Assembly: GCA_950295325.1 (NCBI GenBank)
Contig: OX485803.1
Span: forward strand, 75,655,554 to 75,719,553
Direction: 5' to 3'
DNA from: Polytrichum commune
Taxonomy: Eukaryota > Streptophyta > Polytrichopsida > Polytrichales > Polytrichaceae
DNA: 64,000 bases
The notes below the pieces were generated by a model. It did not search any database, was not told the origin of the DNA, and saw nothing but the letters and a program-made list of their open reading frames with translations. Below are positions 9,101 through 18,094 of this stretch, piece by piece. Positions within the stretch are counted from its first letter, which is position 1. Every line of letters begins with the position of its first letter. Position numbers and translations under genes: made by a program.

Positions 9101-11748
9101 ACCGTGGTAACACTATTAACTGGACAAGAGTTCTGCCAGCTTAAAATGGCATTATCAGAATCATCATCCTTCATAGAGATGAAATATTCTCCTATCCCTA
9201 CGGGATTGTAAGCTCTCTGGTGTCTTCCAACGTTATGAATAGACTGAATTGGGGTATCATCTGACTCAGTCTCATATCCGTCAGTGGTGAATTCAGTTCC
9301 CTCATCCTGTGTCTCTCCTTGGTATCGGGTAGGAAACAAAGGTAAGACCATTTTATCTTTGCCTTTGCCTAATGTTAGGGTGCCTTTACCCCAATCCTCT
9401 TTGGCTTCCGCTATGATCAACCACGGTCTTCCCAATATTCCCGGTATAGGTTGTATAGCATCTGTGGTTCGGAATACAACAAAATCAATTTTGTATTCCC
9501 GGCCAGCGATTTGGACTGGTACTTGGGGTAATTGGCCTAAGGGTTTAGTACGAGTATGGTCCGCCATTTTGAGAATGATTGAAGTAGGAACCATATTAGT
9601 GAGTCCTAATTCTTTCATTGTCTCTATACTCATAAGATTGACACTAGATCCGGTATCGACTTGAAATCCCGCTACCATCACTCCATCAATTATGACATCC
9701 ACTGCAGGTGCACCGGGGTCTTGACTGAGGGTTACGTCGTTAACTTCCACAACTTTGGTCCTCTTGCGGATCATTGCCGAACCGAGTGTGGTACGACATT
9801 GAGGCGCAATTGCCAAAAGTTGTCTCATAGTGATATGAGGGTGGAGGTTATCCAAGTCTTGCATAATATCATATTGTTGCAATCCCTTAGCTAGTTCCAT
9901 GGTCCGAGGTTGCTTTGAACTTGACTTAGACTTTAAATTCCTCACATGGGGTATTTGATAGGGCATTGGTTTGGACTTGACTTCCGTGGGCCTACTTTGT
10001 GGGTTAACTGACGTAGGTGTCCTTTCCAAAATGGTGTAGGGTTTTGGAGGAACCGGCGGTGTTGGGAAAGATATAGGCACTGGTTGAACCAATTCGATGC
10101 TTGGCAAGGTCGTAGGCATAACATCAGACTTTGGAATCGCGTTGGGTTCTATTATCAACTTATTTCTTGGATCATCTCCTCTTATGTTATCCCGTAATTC
10201 CTCGGCACTTGGCTCACTGCTATTTTCATCAATAATGGGATAAGGTTCAGGTGGACCTTTAGACCGTGTTGTTACAACATTGACATTTTGTGCCCTAGAT
10301 GATGGGGTAGAAAAATGCTGAATGTGATTTACATTTCGAGCACCCTCTTCCTCATCCTCCGGATCTTGGATTCTCACTCGTTTTCCCTTTTTCCAATCTC
10401 TTTCATTAGGAGGGTAATCCTTCTTAGGATGGGGACACTCATCTGTGGGGTGTCCTGCTGTCTTGCAGTTGCCACACAAAGGAACATAATCCTGTGGTTT
10501 CTTAGGGTTTGGACAATTGTTAGCGTAATGACCTAGTTCTTTACACCGATAACAGACAGGATATTTCCTTGAGTCATCGGGGTTCGAATCGAACCTCTGA
10601 TAGTTTTGATTATATTGAGGAGGTCCGTTCCAATTGGAAGAATCATTTCGTTGATTCCAATTGGGACGTCCCTGAAAACTCAAGGGTATTGGACGACGGT
10701 TAAAATTCCTTTTAGGATTATAACTGGCGTTAGGTCCTGGTCCATTCCGTTCTTGTTGCCAAGGACGAGATTGACTACTATCGACCTGATTAACAACCTT
10801 CTGTTGTTTAAGGTTCCAACACTCTTGGACTGCATGATTTCCACCACAAAAGATACACTTGGTTCTAAACCCCTTTGGGGTAGGACACTCATTGGCAAGG
10901 TGTCCTTGACCTTTACAATTATGACACCACACGTTATGTCGCTCTTTTGTGAGTTGAGGTCTCTTAGGTCTGTTGTTGGCTACCTTAACTGACAATTCTG
11001 ACAACTGTTTCGTCAGATTCCATATGGCATTATCATATTTATCACTCATGGGTTCTTGTTGAGGAGCCTTGTTAATGGCAGGTTGTGTATACAACTGTGC
11101 AGTTGGGTTTCGCACGTATGGTGCGTCAGTAACATAATATTGGTTATTCTCATTGATGGGAAAAGTTCCCGAGTGTGAGGGAATTGGATTATTGGAATAA
11201 GTGTTATCGGTATAAAGGACCAATTCATTCTCCAATCTGCATTCCTCCCAAGTCTTCGCTCTGGCATATGCTTGGGCATATGTAGCAGTAGCTCCCTCTT
11301 TGACATAGGTTCTCAACTCCATTGGATATAATCCACCGATGAATATACTCATAAGGAAATCATCTGGGATTTGGTGATTTCCCATACGTTGCAAGATATC
11401 TTGCATCCTGCCATAATAGTTATCAACTCTCTCGTTGATACCCATTCTAACAGTTCGCAACTTTTCTTTTAGACTCGTGGCAAAGCCTAAGGGTCTAAAA
11501 TGAGCTAGGAATGCATTCTTCAATGCATTCCAATTAGCAAATGGGGGTTGTCGCTGATACCATGCAAAGGCATCCTCTTGCAATGATGCAGCAAACACCT
11601 CTTGAAATTTAACAGCCGGGACATCATTGGCCTGGCATGTAATTTCAAATTTTGCTATATGGGTATCAGGATCTGATCCTGGTCTCCCAAGAAAATAAGG
11701 GATGTGTACTATGTTATGAATCCTTGGGGCACCAGGTATATTAGCCAT
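6157..11748 (-). CDS. Element 1 gag-pol polyprotein (1863 residues from first ATG)
   Basis: Single uninterrupted frame. Gag (about 1-450) has the retrotransposon gag fold region and four CCHC-type knuckles near residues 275, 297, 399 and 424, more than the usual one or two. Protease active site DTGSS has Asp698; the RT catalytic FLDD box is at 1157-1160; RNase H follows (DASNVAIGS); integrase has an HHCC zinc finger around 1511-1555 and D1583, D1645, E1681, giving correct D35E spacing. The C-terminus ends RINGYRLKKYHT, Athila/Tat-like, without a chromodomain. The frame stays open 141 codons above the first ATG to 12171 with no ATG, encoding a Lys/Arg-rich then Pro-rich segment that looks like genuine Gag N-terminus; initiation may use splicing, a frameshift or a non-AUG codon. 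All catalytic residues are present, so it is probably autonomous. Confidence 0.95.
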   Translation of the reverse strand: MANIPGAPRIHNIVHIPYFLGRPGSDPDTHIAKFEITCQANDVPAVKFQEVFAASLQEDAFAWYQRQPPFANWNALKNAFLAHFRPLGFATSLKEKLRTVRMGINERVDNYYGRMQDILQRMGNHQIPDDFLMSIFIGGLYPMELRTYVKEGATATYAQAYARAKTWEECRLENELVLYTDNTYSNNPIPSHSGTFPINENNQYYVTDAPYVRNPTAQLYTQPAINKAPQQEPMSDKYDNAIWNLTKQLSELSVKVANNRPKRPQLTKERHNVWCHNCKGQGHLANECPTPKGFRTKCIFCGGNHAVQECWNLKQQKVVNQVDSSQSRPWQQERNGPGPNASYNPKRNFNRRPIPLSFQGRPNWNQRNDSSNWNGPPQYNQNYQRFDSNPDDSRKYPVCYRCKELGHYANNCPNPKKPQDYVPLCGNCKTAGHPTDECPHPKKDYPPNERDWKKGKRVRIQDPEDEEEGARNVNHIQHFSTPSSRAQNVNVVTTRSKGPPEPYPIIDENSSEPSAEELRDNIRGDDPRNKLIIEPNAIPKSDVMPTTLPSIELVQPVPISFPTPPVPPKPYTILERTPTSVNPQSRPTEVKSKPMPYQIPHVRNLKSKSSSKQPRTMELAKGLQQYDIMQDLDNLHPHITMRQLLAIAPQCRTTLGSAMIRKRTKVVEVNDVTLSQDPGAPAVDVIIDGVMVAGFQVDTGSSVNLMSIETMKELGLTNMVPTSIILKMADHTRTKPLGQLPQVPVQIAGREYKIDFVVFRTTDAIQPIPGILGRPWLIIAEAKEDWGKGTLTLGKGKDKMVLPLFPTRYQGETQDEGTEFTTDGYETESDDTPIQSIHNVGRHQRAYNPVGIGEYFISMKDDDSDNAILSWQNSCPVNSVTTVEPRPQGKTLLTTNPKKRSTPLKELENKLPSFEEDWEDAMFSYNTPIKSYVSKDVYKEMNLGTKEVPKIIKVHEKLSKTEWQYWYNFFKRNIKVFAWTYKDLRGVPPEVCEHKIVLEEGTTPVRQRQYRMNPKYSLMVKEEIDKLLEAGFIYKVPYSEWVSPIVVVPKKNGKLRICQDFRRLNSVTRKDYFPLPFTDTMLDAVAGYKRYSFMDGFSGYNQIRIFEPHRWYTTFTTDWGTFAYIVMPFGLCNAPATFQRVMTEAFQEYLRKFMEIFLDDFAVFGDDNNHADYLQKCFDKCMEFGISINAAKSVFLVPFGRLVGHIVSEQGIATDPDKIANIVSLPIPTTVTEVKGFLGHTGYYRRFIFRYAIIAMPLTELLKKCDEAPVWTSACTHAFNTLKRKLVSAPILIPPNWDKEFHIFVDASNVAIGSVLSQKDEKGHDHPIYFASRQLVQAERNYTVTEREALGMIFSVQKFRHYLLGNKFVFHVDHDALKYMINKPQLSGRIARWVLLLQEFNFTVEVRPGKSHANADHLSRLNEESGSEPIDDSFPDAQLFYIDVIPHEYAEIIEYLQSNKFPPDFNEKQKRRLVFKAMPYTIIADTLYKKGKDEVLRRCVTSSEIPLILKECHDNMAGGHFAGDVTARKILQSGYWWPTIFADCTTYTRQCDVCQRIGKPTDSSAMPLTPILALAPFEKWGIDFVGPIKPPSRHGRYQYILVATDYVTKWAEAEATRKDDKHVVAKFLKEKILSRYGCPKELVSDRGTHFVNDVIKELTEKYKIKHRLTSPYHPRANGQTEKTNEILCKIITKTVQNSMTDWDSKLLDALWAYRTAYKVTTKFTPFQLVYGQEAILPVELELPSLRIALDERLSDDDSLRERIAMLERLDEVRNQAYLNMAAVQKWRKTYYDSKMKSKILTADDLVLLYDSQFQKFPGKFKLHWMGPYKVKIAHDNGSFELIDFEGTALPTRINGYRLKKYHT

Positions 11749-12188
11749 TATAATTTGAGGTACTGGTGATGGTAAGGGTAACGGAGTTAAAGGTTGTAAT
11801 ACTATAGGAGTTTGTAAGGATGGAGGTGTCGGGTAAAAAGAAATCAGAGGTGGTTGGGATGTCTGTCCTTGGTTGTTATCTGAGGTTGAGCCAAAATTTA
11901 ACTGTTGTGGTTTAAGAGGTGATAATATTCCTATCGAGGAATTATCTTCCGCAATAGATTGACCTTCCTCATTTGGTTCCTTATCAATTTGGTCCTTATG
12001 TAACTTTAGGACTGATTTTAACCAACTCTTTCTTCTCTCTACCTTCTTCTTTTGATAGTCTCTTGCTGCGACACGATCCTCTCTAGCCTTATCATTGGCT
12101 GCTTTTCTGACTGAGGCTGTTTGTGCATGAGACTTAGCATGTGCAGGTTCCAGTATGGAAGTTGCATATGTTCATACACAAGCAGATC

Positions 12189-12752
12189 CTATGTCCTACT
12201 TTGCCTATTGTGTTTCACAATCCGCCTTCTTCCATTCAAGAGCAATTTGGCAAAGTTTACAAAGGTTTTGCCCTGAAGTGAAGAATCGGAAAATTCTGGT
12301 ATATTGACACTTGCACAAGGGTCAAAAGGTCCATAGGAGAAACGAGCTTCGTTGTAAGTAACAAGCCCTCCGTTCCAACAACCAAAACCAAATTTGTTAA
12401 TCGGGAAGTTTTCTGTTTTATGTTGACTATAAATAAGAAACAAGAATCTCAGGTCAACTCTCAACCTAGGGTATCCCTTGTTAATAATGACTTCATTAAA
12501 ACCCTCACCATTATTCCAAATCCTTTCCAAAATATTCTCTTGAAGGTGAGTAGGTAAATTAAGGAAGTTAACTACAAATCCTTTGGGATAGACTGGATGG
12601 TTTGGTCCAATATGGATTCCAACTCCCCAAAATGATGCTTTATAAAAACGATATAAAGCGGTAAACAAATATGGTCCTTGATATAATTCACTCTCAAGGG
12701 TGTTCAGCCATTGTGGTTTAAGCTCCCATGGCCACATTTTGGAAACTGACAC
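12189..12752 (-). CDS. Element 1 ORF1b, unrecognised protein upstream of gag
   Basis: An open frame of about 187 codons between the 5' LTR and gag. The frame starts at a GTG; its first ATG is five codons further in (KMWPWE). I do not recognise the product. It is aromatic-rich (LYRFYKASFWGVGIHIGP) with a basic tail (GRRRIVKHNRQSRT). It ends 17 nt before the open gag frame, in a different frame. Ogre-type elements of the same broad lineage carry an ORF1 of unknown role at this position, so it may be the equivalent; that is inference. It lies in a different frame from ORF1a, from which it is separated by only a few codons. Confidence 0.55.
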   Translation of the reverse strand: MSVSKMWPWELKPQWLNTLESELYQGPYLFTALYRFYKASFWGVGIHIGPNHPVYPKGFVVNFLNLPTHLQENILERIWNNGEGFNEVIINKGYPRLRVDLRFLFLIYSQHKTENFPINKFGFGCWNGGLVTYNEARFSYGPFDPCASVNIPEFSDSSLQGKTFVNFAKLLLNGRRRIVKHNRQSRT

Positions 12753-12774
12753 ATTAGGGTGAAAAGTGATTCAC

Positions 12775-13158
12775 TCATAGGAAATCAGTTTGTGACTCAA
12801 CTGTACGGGTTGACACTTTTGGTTGCCATCTACCCACAAATTTAGCTTTAGACTTAAGCTTACTCACGTCACAACCCCTCGAGTAGTGTCCTAGACCTTT
12901 ACAAGTCTGACACACTATTTGGGGACATGACTCTGTTTGACAAGCACTCTCAATTTGTTTCTTTTCAAATAACACGTCAGGTGATAACTCAAGATGACAC
13001 TTACAGACTCGCTTGACAATCTTCTCAACAGCCTCCTCGAAGCCGACAAGGTTTAACTCTCCTAAGGTACTCTCAGAAAGTCCAAAGGGTGTATATCTTA
13101 AAGGGTAATTTAAAGAATTACGATGACCTCTAGATTTCCATATCTTAGGTTCATCCAT
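12775..13158 (-). CDS. Element 1 ORF1a, small zinc-knuckle protein
   Basis: 127-codon ORF, the first after the PBS. It starts MDEPKIWKSRGHR and contains a perfect CCHC knuckle, CQTCKGLGHYSRGC (CX2CX4HX4C), near residues 84-97, followed by a Lys-rich stretch. Together with the four knuckles in Gag the element encodes five. It may bind RNA or act in packaging, judged only from the knuckle. It terminates in TGA just before ORF1b begins in another frame. Confidence 0.6.
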   Translation of the reverse strand: MDEPKIWKSRGHRNSLNYPLRYTPFGLSESTLGELNLVGFEEAVEKIVKRVCKCHLELSPDVLFEKKQIESACQTESCPQIVCQTCKGLGHYSRGCDVSKLKSKAKFVGRWQPKVSTRTVESQTDFL

Positions 13159-13381
13159 TCATAAGACATTTGGTTATCACTCTAGGCATTTGGTTTTTGA
13201 AATAATTGCGAATTTAAATTAATACTTTAGGATTGTGAAAAAGTTTCAGAAACAGCTATCAACTTGTTTCTTTACTTTTTAAATCTCCCCAAGACTTTAA
13301 TTTGAATTCCTTACTCAAAATCCAAGCCTATCAGGTTTTCCTAACAGATTTATCTGCCTAGACTTAAATCGACCGAAGCCT

Positions 13382-13399
13382 TCCCCGGCAGCGGCGCCA
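13382..13399 (-). promoter_or_regulatory. Element 1 primer binding site (tRNA-Asp)
   Basis: On the minus strand, TGGCGCCGCTGCCGGGGA, three bases inside the 5' LTR. It matches, apart from one base, the tRNA-Asp PBS known for Athila-type elements. Confidence 0.85.
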
Positions 13400-13402
13400 A
13401 AA

Positions 13403-15117
13403 TGTAGTTAGCTTTTTGGTTACAAAACAAAACCCAGGGAAACAATCAGGGAAGACTCAAAAGGTGATTCATATAACATCTAGGTGTCTTAGACAAGGTT
13501 TGTTAGGTAAAACACCAGGTTATAACATTTCATTTCAAGGTAGGTGTGATAATTGGGTTACGGGTACGGGATAAAAAACGCTAAAAACCACTCGATGTCA
13601 GTACATGCAAATGTGACAGTCTCTCACCTCACTCTACTATCCCAGTCAATTGTCTGGCAGTGAGTTCATTTTAATTGGACCAAGTGCGGTGCACAAGCAT
13701 AGGCACAGCCATAGTCCATAGTCTTGTATAAGTAACTCGAATCCGTCTCATTTCCAAAGCCAAGGCCACTTTGGTATTGCAATAGCCTCTTGTTAATTAA
13801 TTCAACTTTAATGTAGCTAGAGAGCTGCATACCAAATTCATTTAATTATGCGCACATTTTCAAGGTCATGGGTACACAAGCCTTACCAGTCTATGCTGAA
13901 ATGAAACGGTTGAACAATCTCTCAACCCTTCGTGGCCAAAGGTTTTATTTACGCCACAACAACCTTCTCCTGCCATAGCCATAGAAAGAAACAACAGAAG
14001 TTTCTCGGAAGAAAAACATTATGCTTGTACGCATTTCCAACATATGACTCATCTTATAAAGTACGAGATCAACTTTCATCAAGTAATTAATTACTCACGT
14101 TCCCTCAATTAAACTTTCAAATAAATTATCGCAGTACAGATGAACAGTCCAACATCAGTCTTCAATTACGACTCCCTCATGACATCACAAAAGAATCGGC
14201 AATCAACTGTTCTTTTGTTATAAATTGTGTCAGTGGTAATACACATATATTTATAATAAACTCAATAATTATCATTTCACATAACAATCACTACTTCCTG
14301 AGGAAGCCTGATTTTCCTCGTCTCTAATTCTGTAATTCCCCTCCACCAAGATTGTGATAAGAAGTGTTGACATCAATTCATCATTTCTGGGGTGACATTA
14401 TCATGTTGATTACTCGAATAAAGATCTTCCTCTCACAATCAGAGACATTCTCATACTTGGAATCAGTAATTCATTCAGGAGGATAATAATATTTCTAACA
14501 CTAGATTATGCCACATTGTGATCTCGCCATCATACTGTTAAGACGACCTTACTTAGATAATGAGAACCCGAAGCTTTATCAACATTGAATCTCACAGGTA
14601 CAGGGCATTCAATCCGACACTACCAAACCATTGCCGATTTCTCACGAGATAAAGACTTGGTGTCACAGAATCCGAGACTGCAATGAAATCACACTGCTTC
14701 AGACGTAACTTCTCTTCCACACAGAACTCCCAATCGAAATTATTCACAGAAGTACTCACGGTAAGATTAATTCCCAGTGCATTCACCCTGGTTACAGATA
14801 TTCAACTTTACAATAATCATATGTTCACAAAAGACTTCAGCAATTACGAGGCACAAAGTTCCCAAGGATAAATAGTAGTTTTTCATGGGGCTATCCCGGC
14901 CAGCACTACTCTCTTTTCCCCAGCCTTTTATATGCTTTTCACTACAAAGGTGACAACTCTTCCTATCAGACCATAATCTCCACAATTCTCCCTTTTTCTA
15001 TATCTCCTAGACTATGGCCTGTCATTTCACACCGGAGTCACCTAACTAGTTTTGTTTTACCCTTCTTTACATTTCGTTTCCATTTTGACTGAAAACAATC
15101 AAAAAATGTATTCCACA
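13403..15117 (-). repeat. Element 1 5' LTR (1715 bp)
   Basis: Bounded by TG (13403) and CA (15117) on the plus strand, next to the PBS on its left. It matches the partial LTR at 1-719. Confidence 0.92.
14924..14932 (-). promoter_or_regulatory. Element 1 LTR TATA box
   Basis: Minus strand TATAAAAGG, in context GCATATAAAAGGCTGGGG. Transcription would start about 30 bp further (near 14895), making U3 roughly 220 bp and R-U5 the rest. Confidence 0.6.
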
Positions 15118-16390
15118 GCTAACCTCAGCAAGCTCTTAATGAATAATGAGACAAAAAATCCCACAAATTATAAGTACATATAGATGTAATATGAAGATGA
15201 ATAGACATAAAATATATAGTAAGAAAAGTTTGGTGAATTTACACTGTACATGGAATCTAAAAAAATTGGTCGTATAAAGAAATACCAAGGTTCGACTAAC
15301 TTCAATTTACATCATTTCTAACTTTTTAGATCTTGTTATTTTTTCAAAGAAGTCAAAAGCATGGTGCTAATGCTTTACGTTCAATATAAAGTGCACACCA
15401 AATTGTTAGAAATGTGAGAATTTTCCGTGGACCTGAAAAAATATTGAATTAATCAAATTTATGATAACATCATTTAAAAAATAAAAAATAAACCGTAAAT
15501 AAATGAAATAAAACCAATGATTAAAAACATAACTTATTAGTGTCATGCATAGCAGTCAACAAATTTGAAATGTCATCAGGCTGGAACGCCAAAATGATAG
15601 AACCCACAAAAATGTGATATTTATAATATCGATATGTATGTGGTCAATTTAATTTTTCCAAGCAAAAAACCTATGATTACCATCTTATATAAAAAAATAT
15701 TTTGTTCTTGTATGATGTGAATGAAGGGTCTGCATCCAATGGAGATTCAAATATGACATTGGTTTGAGTCCAATTTGGGCTTTAAAATGCACGAACCTTA
15801 GCATTCACAAATTTAAAGTCTCCCTTAAAATTAGTAGACGATATGTAAAATACACGGTCACCATTACGGTAACCATTGAAACAATCAGCCTCCAATTCAA
15901 TAATAACACCTTTTAAGGCAAAATGTATAATAGGCGTAGCAACCATGCGATATTATAACACATGTAAGCGAGACTTAGATCTAGCACGGATTGAAAAAGT
16001 TGTGGCAGTTGACTTGACATTTTGTTTGTTCATAAATTCTCACATTTCCTCTTGATAGGTTTTCTCATGGGTATCGTTGTTTTCATGTAATTTTAATTTT
16101 TTCTTATTCTATAGATTTGGTATAATGTCTTGATTATGATGAACTTGTACAGATGAACGATCTTGAGTTGATTTTTTTGTGGAATCATCATTAGTGGAAT
16201 TATGAACTGTTTTCTTTACATCCATTGTTTGGTCCTAAATGCAAACAATGAAGTAAGTTTTAAAATTTATTATAATGAAGCAAAACATCTCAATAAATAT
16301 ATGAAATTATAGATTGCAAAAGAGAACATGCTTAAATGAAGAAGAATTAGAAGAAAAAAAAATACCTAAGAATTGGAAGACCAGCAGAAG
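15118..16390. other. AT-rich degenerate DNA, no gene
   Basis: Many stops in all frames, with no repeat structure or recognisable domain. Confidence 0.6.
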
Positions 16391-16394
16391 ATGA

Positions 16395-16670
16395 AAAGAA
16401 GTAGCATGAAAAACATCAATAACAGACAAACAACACCAGCAATAAGAACAACAGCTAAAGAGCACCAGTAACAAAGCACCAACAACAGAGCACCAGCACC
16501 ATCACCAATAGAAGAACAACACCACCACCAATAAAAGATTAGTAACTAAACCCACTAACACCAACTCCAACAAAGAAAAACAACACCATTAGCAAAAGAG
16601 CAGCACCAACAACAACAAAGGAGCAACACCAATAGCACTACCACCAGCAAGAGGAAGAGGAAACAAAGTC
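16395..16670. repeat. A/C-rich low-complexity tract
   Basis: Imperfect CAA/CCA/ACC triplets with recurring 'accagcacc' and 'aacaacacc' words. Probably a decayed microsatellite; no ORF runs through it. Confidence 0.65.
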
Positions 16671-16740
16671 CTAGAGTGTGAACTTGGTACCTTAAGTATT
16701 GAACAATTAGGGGCGGCTTGCCCTAAAGAACTAGGGTAGA

Positions 16741-16892
16741 CCTTGTGCATTCACGCATAAGGTCTATGCGTTTGGCTACATATGTTTGAAAGTTGCTAGC
16801 ACGAACCTTGTGCATTAACGCACAAGGGTCCACATCATAGATTTTGGATCATTGGAAGTGGTGATGTGGACGTTGTACATTAACATACGTGG
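16741..16892. repeat. Palindrome ladder, first block: three 22-bp dyads at 65-bp spacing
   Basis: Copies at 16741-16762, 16806-16827 and 16871-16892. Each is a dyad of half-site CCTTGTGCAT facing ACGCACAAGG. The third copy is degenerate. The same motif returns at 17339. Confidence 0.75.
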
Positions 16893-17338
16893 TTTGCTTA
16901 TGTAGTTTTGAAAAAAAACTCTTTTTTTGGAATTTGGTAAATTTGCCAAAAATCTATAAAATCTATAAATAATCCAAATCGTGTCTGAAAAATAAAATAA
17001 AAATATTGCATATTATCTAAATCTCCGTAGCTACATTTTTATCATATTTTTTTCTCTTGTTTAATATCGTTTTCCCTACTCATTCTTCTATGGATTTCAT
17101 TGTTTTTGGTCGCCTCGTAAATTTCAAGTTTGCGGGCAAAAAAACATTTCCTACTGTTTTTCATGTTTTTTTAGCCCCTATCACATACTGCAAGTATATT
17201 CTAGCACACATATTTTCCACTTTTTGCAACTCAATCCCATATTGGACGCATTCATTGCTCCAAACCTTTATACATTGTTTCAAATTCACACAATAGATCT
17301 TTTTTAATTCTTAGGCTCTCCAAGTCGCTGGCACATAC

Positions 17339-17688
17339 CCGGTGTGTTAACGCACATGGTTCTCCTTCTTAATTTTCAAGCTCCATCACTAGCCACCACA
17401 TACCTTGTGCGTCAACGCACATGGTTTTCCAACTTAATATTTAAGCTCTCTTACTTGCCCCACGTATCATTTGCATCAACGCACAGGATTCTCTTTTCTA
17501 ACTTTTAAACTTTCTTACTGGCCCCACGTACCAAGTATGTCAACGCACATGGTTCTCCCTTCTGACTGTCAAGCTCTTTTACTCGCCCCACATACCATTT
17601 ACATCAACGCACATGGTTCTCCCTTTTAACTTTCAAGCTCCTTTTCTGGCCTCATGTACCATGTGCATCAATGCATCAATGCACATGG
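17339..17688. repeat. Palindrome ladder, second block: six dyads in a 64-bp tandem unit
   Basis: Dyads start at 17339, 17403, 17466, 17531, 17595 and 17659, spacing 63-65 bp. The core is (C)CATGTGCGT facing ACGCACATGG. The linkers are also related (recurring 'caagctc', 'gccccac'), so this is a tandem array. The right half-site is better conserved than the left. The last copy carries an 8-bp internal duplication. Confidence 0.8.
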
Positions 17689-17698
17689 TTCATTTGAC

Positions 17699-17726
17699 CA
17701 CTACAACAAAATCGACAAAAAACGAC
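17699..17726 (+). other. Possible CACTA (En/Spm) transposon terminus
   Basis: Starts CACTACAACAAAATCGAC, the typical CACTA terminal sequence, preceded by GAC as a possible 3-bp target copy. I found no matching TAGTG end downstream, so the element would be truncated or the match fortuitous. Confidence 0.35.
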
Positions 17727-17922
17727 TTTGTTTATGATTGTTATTTGAGTCGTTGAGGACTACAATGACTATTAAATTTTATGTTATTACGGACGACTTG
17801 TAACGGACAGACAATCGTTGGGGACGTGACGTGGGAACCTGAACTCTATAGTCATATAGGGTAGTCGTAAACATGTTGAGCAGACGTGGCAAACCGTCAT
17901 GACGCAAATTTCACGTGGCATT

Positions 17923-18094
17923 ACGTGGCATCCACGCCACGACCTCACATCCAGGTCATCATGTGACGTGGCATCCACACCACGACCTCACATTTAGGTC
18001 ATCATGTGACGTGGCATCCACGCCACGACCTCACATCCAGGTCATCATGTGACATGGCATCCACGCCACGACCTCACATTCGGGTCATCATCTG
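17923..18094. repeat. 43-bp tandem repeat, four copies
   Basis: Units start at 17923, 17966, 18009 and 18052 with few differences. Each includes a short dyad, CGTGGC..GCCACG, and 'gtcatcatgtg'. Confidence 0.85.

Larger units (their letters stand above)
1..15117 (-). mobile_element. Ty3/gypsy LTR retrotransposon, Tat/Athila-like (element 1), truncated by window start
   Basis: Long terminal repeats at 1-719 (partial) and 13403-15117 flank an internal region that reads on the minus strand: PBS, ORF1a, ORF1b, gag-pol, long spacer, ORF3, polypurine tract. The pol order protease-RT-RNase H-integrase defines Ty3/gypsy; there is no chromodomain, and the PBS matches tRNA-Asp, as known for Athila-type elements. 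With a 1715-bp LTR the full element would be about 16.1 kb. The two LTRs overlap over 719 bp with a single difference that I found (C at 654, T at 15052), so insertion is very recent. The flank after the right LTR begins GCTAA; the other target-site copy lies outside the window. Confidence 0.93.

Noticed and set aside
10570-10600. TTCGAATC motif resembling a tRNA T-arm
   Set aside because: Lies inside gag coding sequence and no cloverleaf can be formed; no tRNA gene was recognised anywhere in the window.
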